Shown here: piece by piece, positions 62,661 through 64,000 of the stretch
How the letters are laid out: each line of letters begins with the position of its first letter
How positions within the stretch are numbered: position 1 is the first letter of the stretch
Source of the DNA: Nectonema munidae
Taxonomy: Eukaryota > Nematomorpha > Nectonematoida > Nectonematidae
Reading direction: 5' to 3'
Assembly: GCA_030549495.1 (NCBI GenBank)
Contig: JAUIRK010000719.1
Coordinates: 1-64,000, forward strand
Length of the DNA: 64,000 nt
Position numbers and translations under genes: made by a program
Notes under the pieces: model-generated
What the model was told of the DNA's origin: nothing
Seen by the model: the letters and a program-made list of their open reading frames with translations, nothing else
Databases searched by the model: none

Positions 62661-64000
62661 GATATATTTCTCATCAATCAAAATTTTGATTGACATTTCC
62701 CAAAAAGTAACCGTGATTTTAAAAAAATTTAAACTATAAAAGTGTTATGTGTTCAAAACTGTATATATTTATAAATTTTCAAACGAGTATATAAGATAGA
62801 ACCAAAGTTATAAGCTTAACTAGAGATACTGTCAGAATTTTGCTGAAAAAGTTTAACTTTTGATTTTGATTGACAGATTTAGGCATGAAAAGCTCATTCA
62901 ACTGTCATGAAAATGGTATCAAAAGATGCAGCTATCAATTTTAGGAAATGATACGAAGTATGGTAGCAAAAGATGTAGCCAATTTGGTATAGAGTTTTGT
63001 AGAATTAAATTGTGACACGGAGAAAATATTTCTTGGAAAAATTAAGCATAAAAAATTATAAAATTTTGCCAACAACCATATAAAACTAGAGAAGAAAAAG
63101 GACATTGTTATGTCAAAACCAAAAAGAATGATGAGAATGGCAATCCAAATATAAATATGGTGTTTCAGATGTACAAATTTATTTGTTTTTGTTTAAAATA
63201 TGGAAAAGCGTTACTTAAAGCAGGGAATTTCACGAAGCTTTGATTGACATTACGTTTATCATGTGACAATTCACATTTGCATTCTTTATTTCAATTAATC
63301 GATTTTGGGTTTTTGTTCCTGTAGAGAGGAAGGCAGACAACTACGAATTTTCAAATGGAATTCAATAGGGAGTAGTCAAAATCATCTGCTTTGCATGGAC
63401 CAAAAAGGGGTTAAATTGATTGATACTGTCATTTCTCTCAGACAAGCTTACATCTCAATTGTTTTCATCTTTGTTCTTGCTTCATCGAGAAACTGTTTTT
63501 TTGATATCTTGAGAGAATTTTTGTATTTAGATTCCACTTTTTTTGAAACATAGGCCCTAAATACTTATAATTTTTCAAAAATTTTGCTTTCCTCCTTCAA
63601 GTTTCATTCGTTAAAGCTCATATTTTTTATAATTATTTTGAATGAGAAGTTTAATATCCTTTAAAAAATTTCGAAGGTTCACTCCTTCCATGTCCAATAA
63701 AAATCGAAAAAGTAAAAAAAAAAAGCAACTGTAAAGCAAGTTTAAACTAGTTTCAACTATGTTTTCTGATTTTTTTTGAATTTTTTACGTCAACAAAATT
63801 TATTTTTATTAATCTAATGGAATCTAAGGACGAGTCTTTTTAATTGAAAAAATCTTAAAAATTATAAAGTCAAATAAATTACCTTCTTTAGGTGAAAAGT
63901 GGTTGGCGCCGGTAATAACACAACATGTTAAAAGTACATTGCGTCTTCTAATGTCAAATATATAAAAGGAAAAGTCCTGGAAGATATAATGAAGCGAGAG
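62661..64000. other. Unassigned AT-rich right end
   Basis: No gene is supported. An open frame at 63305-63553 (containing LRIFKWNSIGSSQNHL) is protein-like for a short stretch but matches no family I know with confidence. Confidence 0.4.

Noticed and set aside
63305-63553. Open frame that faintly recalls a piggyBac segment
   Set aside because: The similarity is too short and lacks catalytic residues.

Overview
The window is AT-rich nuclear DNA from an animal, probably an invertebrate. It holds two intron-split, conserved housekeeping genes placed tail to tail, set in a dense layer of mostly decayed transposable elements. I cannot name the phylum from sequence alone. The evidence for a metazoan-type genome is GT-AG introns from 58 bp to about 4 kb, tRNA-headed SINEs, and abundant hAT, piggyBac, mariner-like, LINE and Ty3/gypsy relics. 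I see no bacterial operons, CRISPR arrays or intact tRNA or rRNA genes.

Layout. 1-5180: a LINE of the endonuclease-RT-RNase H type, C-rich on the + strand, cut by the window's left edge. 5181-7409: AT-rich DNA with nothing I recognise. 7410-31187 (+): a gene of about 15 exons for a URB1/Npa1-like nucleolar pre-60S ribosome assembly factor. I rebuilt its exons from splice sites and matching phases. Its introns hold a 2.55-kb hAT-ended unit with two foldback elements and a SINE inside it, a hAT MITE with a perfect 8-bp target duplication, foldbacks, further SINEs and a hAT-like transposase relic. 31200-37430: intergenic, with a LINE RT fragment and one copy of a ZBED-type hAT. 37544-48440 (-): an ENTPD4/7-like nucleoside diphosphatase in at least five exons, with all five apyrase conserved regions. 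A second, inverted copy of the same hAT unit lies in its intron 2, so its last three exons sit between two inverted repeats of about 2.4 kb. 48441-54497: intergenic, with SINE copies and TTAA-flanked piggyBac-type MITEs. 54498-58190: a broken Ty3/gypsy LTR retrotransposon that landed in a tRNA-like SINE. 59270-62660: a degraded piggyBac transposase between two tandem-repeat arrays. 62660-64000: unassigned.

The two host genes have no obvious functional link: one serves ribosome assembly in the nucleolus, the other nucleotide hydrolysis in the secretory pathway. No clearly new biological system emerged. The points most worth a second look are the one-base frame change in URB1 exon 11, the two foldback elements with tandem subterminal repeats and exact 8- and 10-bp target duplications, the inverted hAT pair around the ENTPD exons, and a 93-bp module shared by a mariner-like foldback and the neighbouring intron.
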